From contig JAQMWT010000145.1 of NCBI GenBank assembly GCA_029834535.1, positions 1 through 64,000 on the forward strand: a DNA stretch of 64,000 nucleotides, given 5' to 3'. Positions 62,874-64,000 of this stretch are shown in pieces. This DNA is from Chrysophaeum taylorii (taxonomy: Eukaryota; Sar; Pelagophyceae; Pelagomonadales; Pelagomonadaceae). Position numbers and translations under genes: made by a program. The notes under the pieces were generated by a model. The model saw only the letters and a list, made by a program, of their open reading frames with translations, was not told the DNA's origin and did not search any database. Within the stretch, counting starts at the first letter, position 1. Every line of letters begins with the position of its first letter.

Positions 62874-64000
62874 TTAGAAGAATAAGGGAGGAGGAGGAGG
62901 ACCGCGTCTCTTTGTTGCCTCCGAGATTGCGAGGCCGGCGAAGCTGACGAGACGCTGGTTCGGCGTCGGCATGCGCGCCGCGTAGACGAGGCGACGGGCG
63001 AGGCTGGCGACGGGGCCGTCGAGGACGGCGAGGCCGTCGAGAAACCCGGGGAGGATGGCGGCGGCCGCGTCGTCGGGCGCAAAGGAGACGAGCTCCCCGA
63101 GCTGGAGGTAGTTGAAGTTCTTGACGGGCTCGAGTCCGTCGAGGTAGGCGTCGAGATTCGCGGCGGCGACGTCGGCCTGCTGGAGCGCGGTCTGAGCGGA
63201 GGGAGAGAGGCGGGGGCCCGGAGTGGCCGCCGCGTCGCCGAGCGCGAAGACGCCGTCGCAGGCGCGAACGCGGAGCGCCGCGTCGACCCCGAGAGGGCCG
63301 TCGTCCTCGAGTCTCCTCTTGAAGCGGCGGTCGAGGTCGCGGACGGGACCCGCGAGGCGTGACCCGGCGGTCCAAACGACGGCATCGAGGCCGTCGATGA
63401 TCACTTCCGAGTCTAGAGCGACCGCGCCGTCGTCTCGGACCTCGGAAACTCCCGCCCCGAGTCGCACTCGAACGTTCGACCGGCGCAGCGCTTCCGTCGC
63501 TACCTCCCGCGTGCGGTTCTGGGCCAGCGGCACGAGCGTCGAGCCCCGGTGCACGAGCGTGACCTCACGTCCCAGGGTTCCGAGGTGACACGCGAGTTCG
63601 ACGCCCGTATACCCTCCGCCGACCACGGCGATCTTCCGCCAGTCCTTGGCCGCGCGCACGCGCGTCGCGTCTTCGAGGCGGTAAAACGGCACGGTCCCCG
63701 GCGGCGCGACCGTCTCCTTTCCGAGGGCGATCACCAGAGCCTCGCCTCGCAGAATCCGGCCGTCCTTTAAAGAGACCTCCTTGGAGTCGAGGTCTAGGCT
63801 CGAGACCTCGGCTCGCTCGAAGGCGATGCCCGTGCCGCGCAGCGCGAGCTCGAACGGCACCGATACCTCCTCGATCCCCATCTCGCCGCACGCGTACTCG
63901 TAAAGCAACGGCAGGAAGCAGAAGCGCTCGCGCGAATCGATCAACCGCACGCGTCGGCGTCTGTTGCGGCCGGCGAGCTTCAGCGCAGTGTAGAGGCCCG
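62874..64000 (-). CDS. Type II NADH dehydrogenase / NDC1-like flavoprotein, N-terminus beyond the window
   Basis: About 375 residues are present; the frame is open to the right edge, so the start and first GxGxxG are missing. It begins GLYTALKLAGRN, then RVRLIDSRERFCFLPLLYEYACGE, which is the characteristic FAD-side block of type II NADH dehydrogenases. The NADH-binding motif is IAVVGGGYTGVELACHLG. The second FAD contact is DGVFALGDAAATPG, followed by SAQTALQQADVAAANL. Such enzymes oxidise NAD(P)H and reduce a quinone without pumping protons. The FLPLLYEY variant and length resemble the plant and cyanobacterial NDC1/NdbB type, which reduces plastid naphthoquinone or plastoquinone. Location in the plastid or mitochondrion cannot be judged without the N-terminus. 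It converges on the PH-CH gene with 3 bp between stops. Confidence 0.85.
   Translation of the reverse strand, partial: GLYTALKLAGRNRRRRVRLIDSRERFCFLPLLYEYACGEMGIEEVSVPFELALRGTGIAFERAEVSSLDLDSKEVSLKDGRILRGEALVIALGKETVAPPGTVPFYRLEDATRVRAAKDWRKIAVVGGGYTGVELACHLGTLGREVTLVHRGSTLVPLAQNRTREVATEALRRSNVRVRLGAGVSEVRDDGAVALDSEVIIDGLDAVVWTAGSRLAGPVRDLDRRFKRRLEDDGPLGVDAALRVRACDGVFALGDAAATPGPRLSPSAQTALQQADVAAANLDAYLDGLEPVKNFNYLQLGELVSFAPDDAAAAILPGFLDGLAVLDGPVASLARRLVYAARMPTPNQRLVSFAGLAISEATKRRGPPPPPLFF

Noticed and set aside
1-64000. tRNA, rRNA or CRISPR-like arrays
   Set aside because: I looked for GGTTCGA-type B boxes, cloverleaf-like arms and regularly spaced short repeats and found none that hold up. 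The spaced AACTTACTGGG repeats belong to the Helitron 3' region.

Overview
The window is nuclear DNA from a GC-rich, gene-dense, intron-poor microalga. I infer a photosynthetic stramenopile (ochrophyte), possibly a pelagophyte. Three or four proteins start with a signal-like segment whose predicted cleavage site is followed by phenylalanine (G|F or A|F), the hallmark of import into a red-algal complex plastid. The clearest are anthranilate phosphoribosyltransferase, a 2Fe-2S ferredoxin-like protein and a ferredoxin-reductase-like protein. Myosin, an N-recognin ubiquitin ligase, a MINDY deubiquitinase, ALG1 and a bZIP factor confirm a eukaryote. The genus cannot be fixed from sequence alone.

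Layout. 1-5.3 kb is a repeat graveyard: decayed Helitron helicase fragments, SINE-like copies and a very odd homopolymer-rich stretch. 5.6-24.6 kb is a compact gene block: a Gfo/Idh/MocA oxidoreductase, an SMP-C2 lipid-transfer protein, plastid trpD, a MyTH4-PH-WW myosin, a GMC alcohol oxidase, a Notum-like esterase, a SANT-MBD-zinc protein, a ferredoxin and an AsmA-like membrane protein. 25.4-31.1 kb holds two nearly identical Helitron fragments in inverted orientation. They enclose a second Gfo/Idh gene, a small two-exon membrane-protein gene and the 3' half of a LINE-like element that has inserted into the right-hand Helitron copy. 31.4-36.5 kb carries an LRR protein, a bZIP gene and a probable plastid membrane protein, with SINE-like copies between them. 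38.6-48.3 kb is filled by two giant convergent genes, a sulfotransferase-ankyrin-JmjC fusion and a UBR-type E3 ligase. 49.5-64 kb carries a ferredoxin-reductase-like gene, a metallophosphoesterase, a coiled-coil-SAM protein, a methyltransferase-like protein, ALG1, a MINDY deubiquitinase, a PH-CH protein and a type II NADH dehydrogenase cut by the window edge.

Gene organisation. Genes are packed tightly, often head-to-head with less than 150 bp between start codons. In one pair the two ATGs overlap inside a CATG palindrome. Most genes are single-exon, but three contain introns of only 41-43 nt with GT..AG ends. Splicing the one in the myosin gene creates a WW domain at the C-terminus.

The genes do not form one pathway. 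Recurring themes are plastid redox and amino-acid metabolism, ubiquitin signalling (UBR ligase and MINDY protease), membrane contact and lipid handling, and chromatin or hydroxylase regulation (MBD and JmjC). The mobile elements account for most of the gene-poor DNA.
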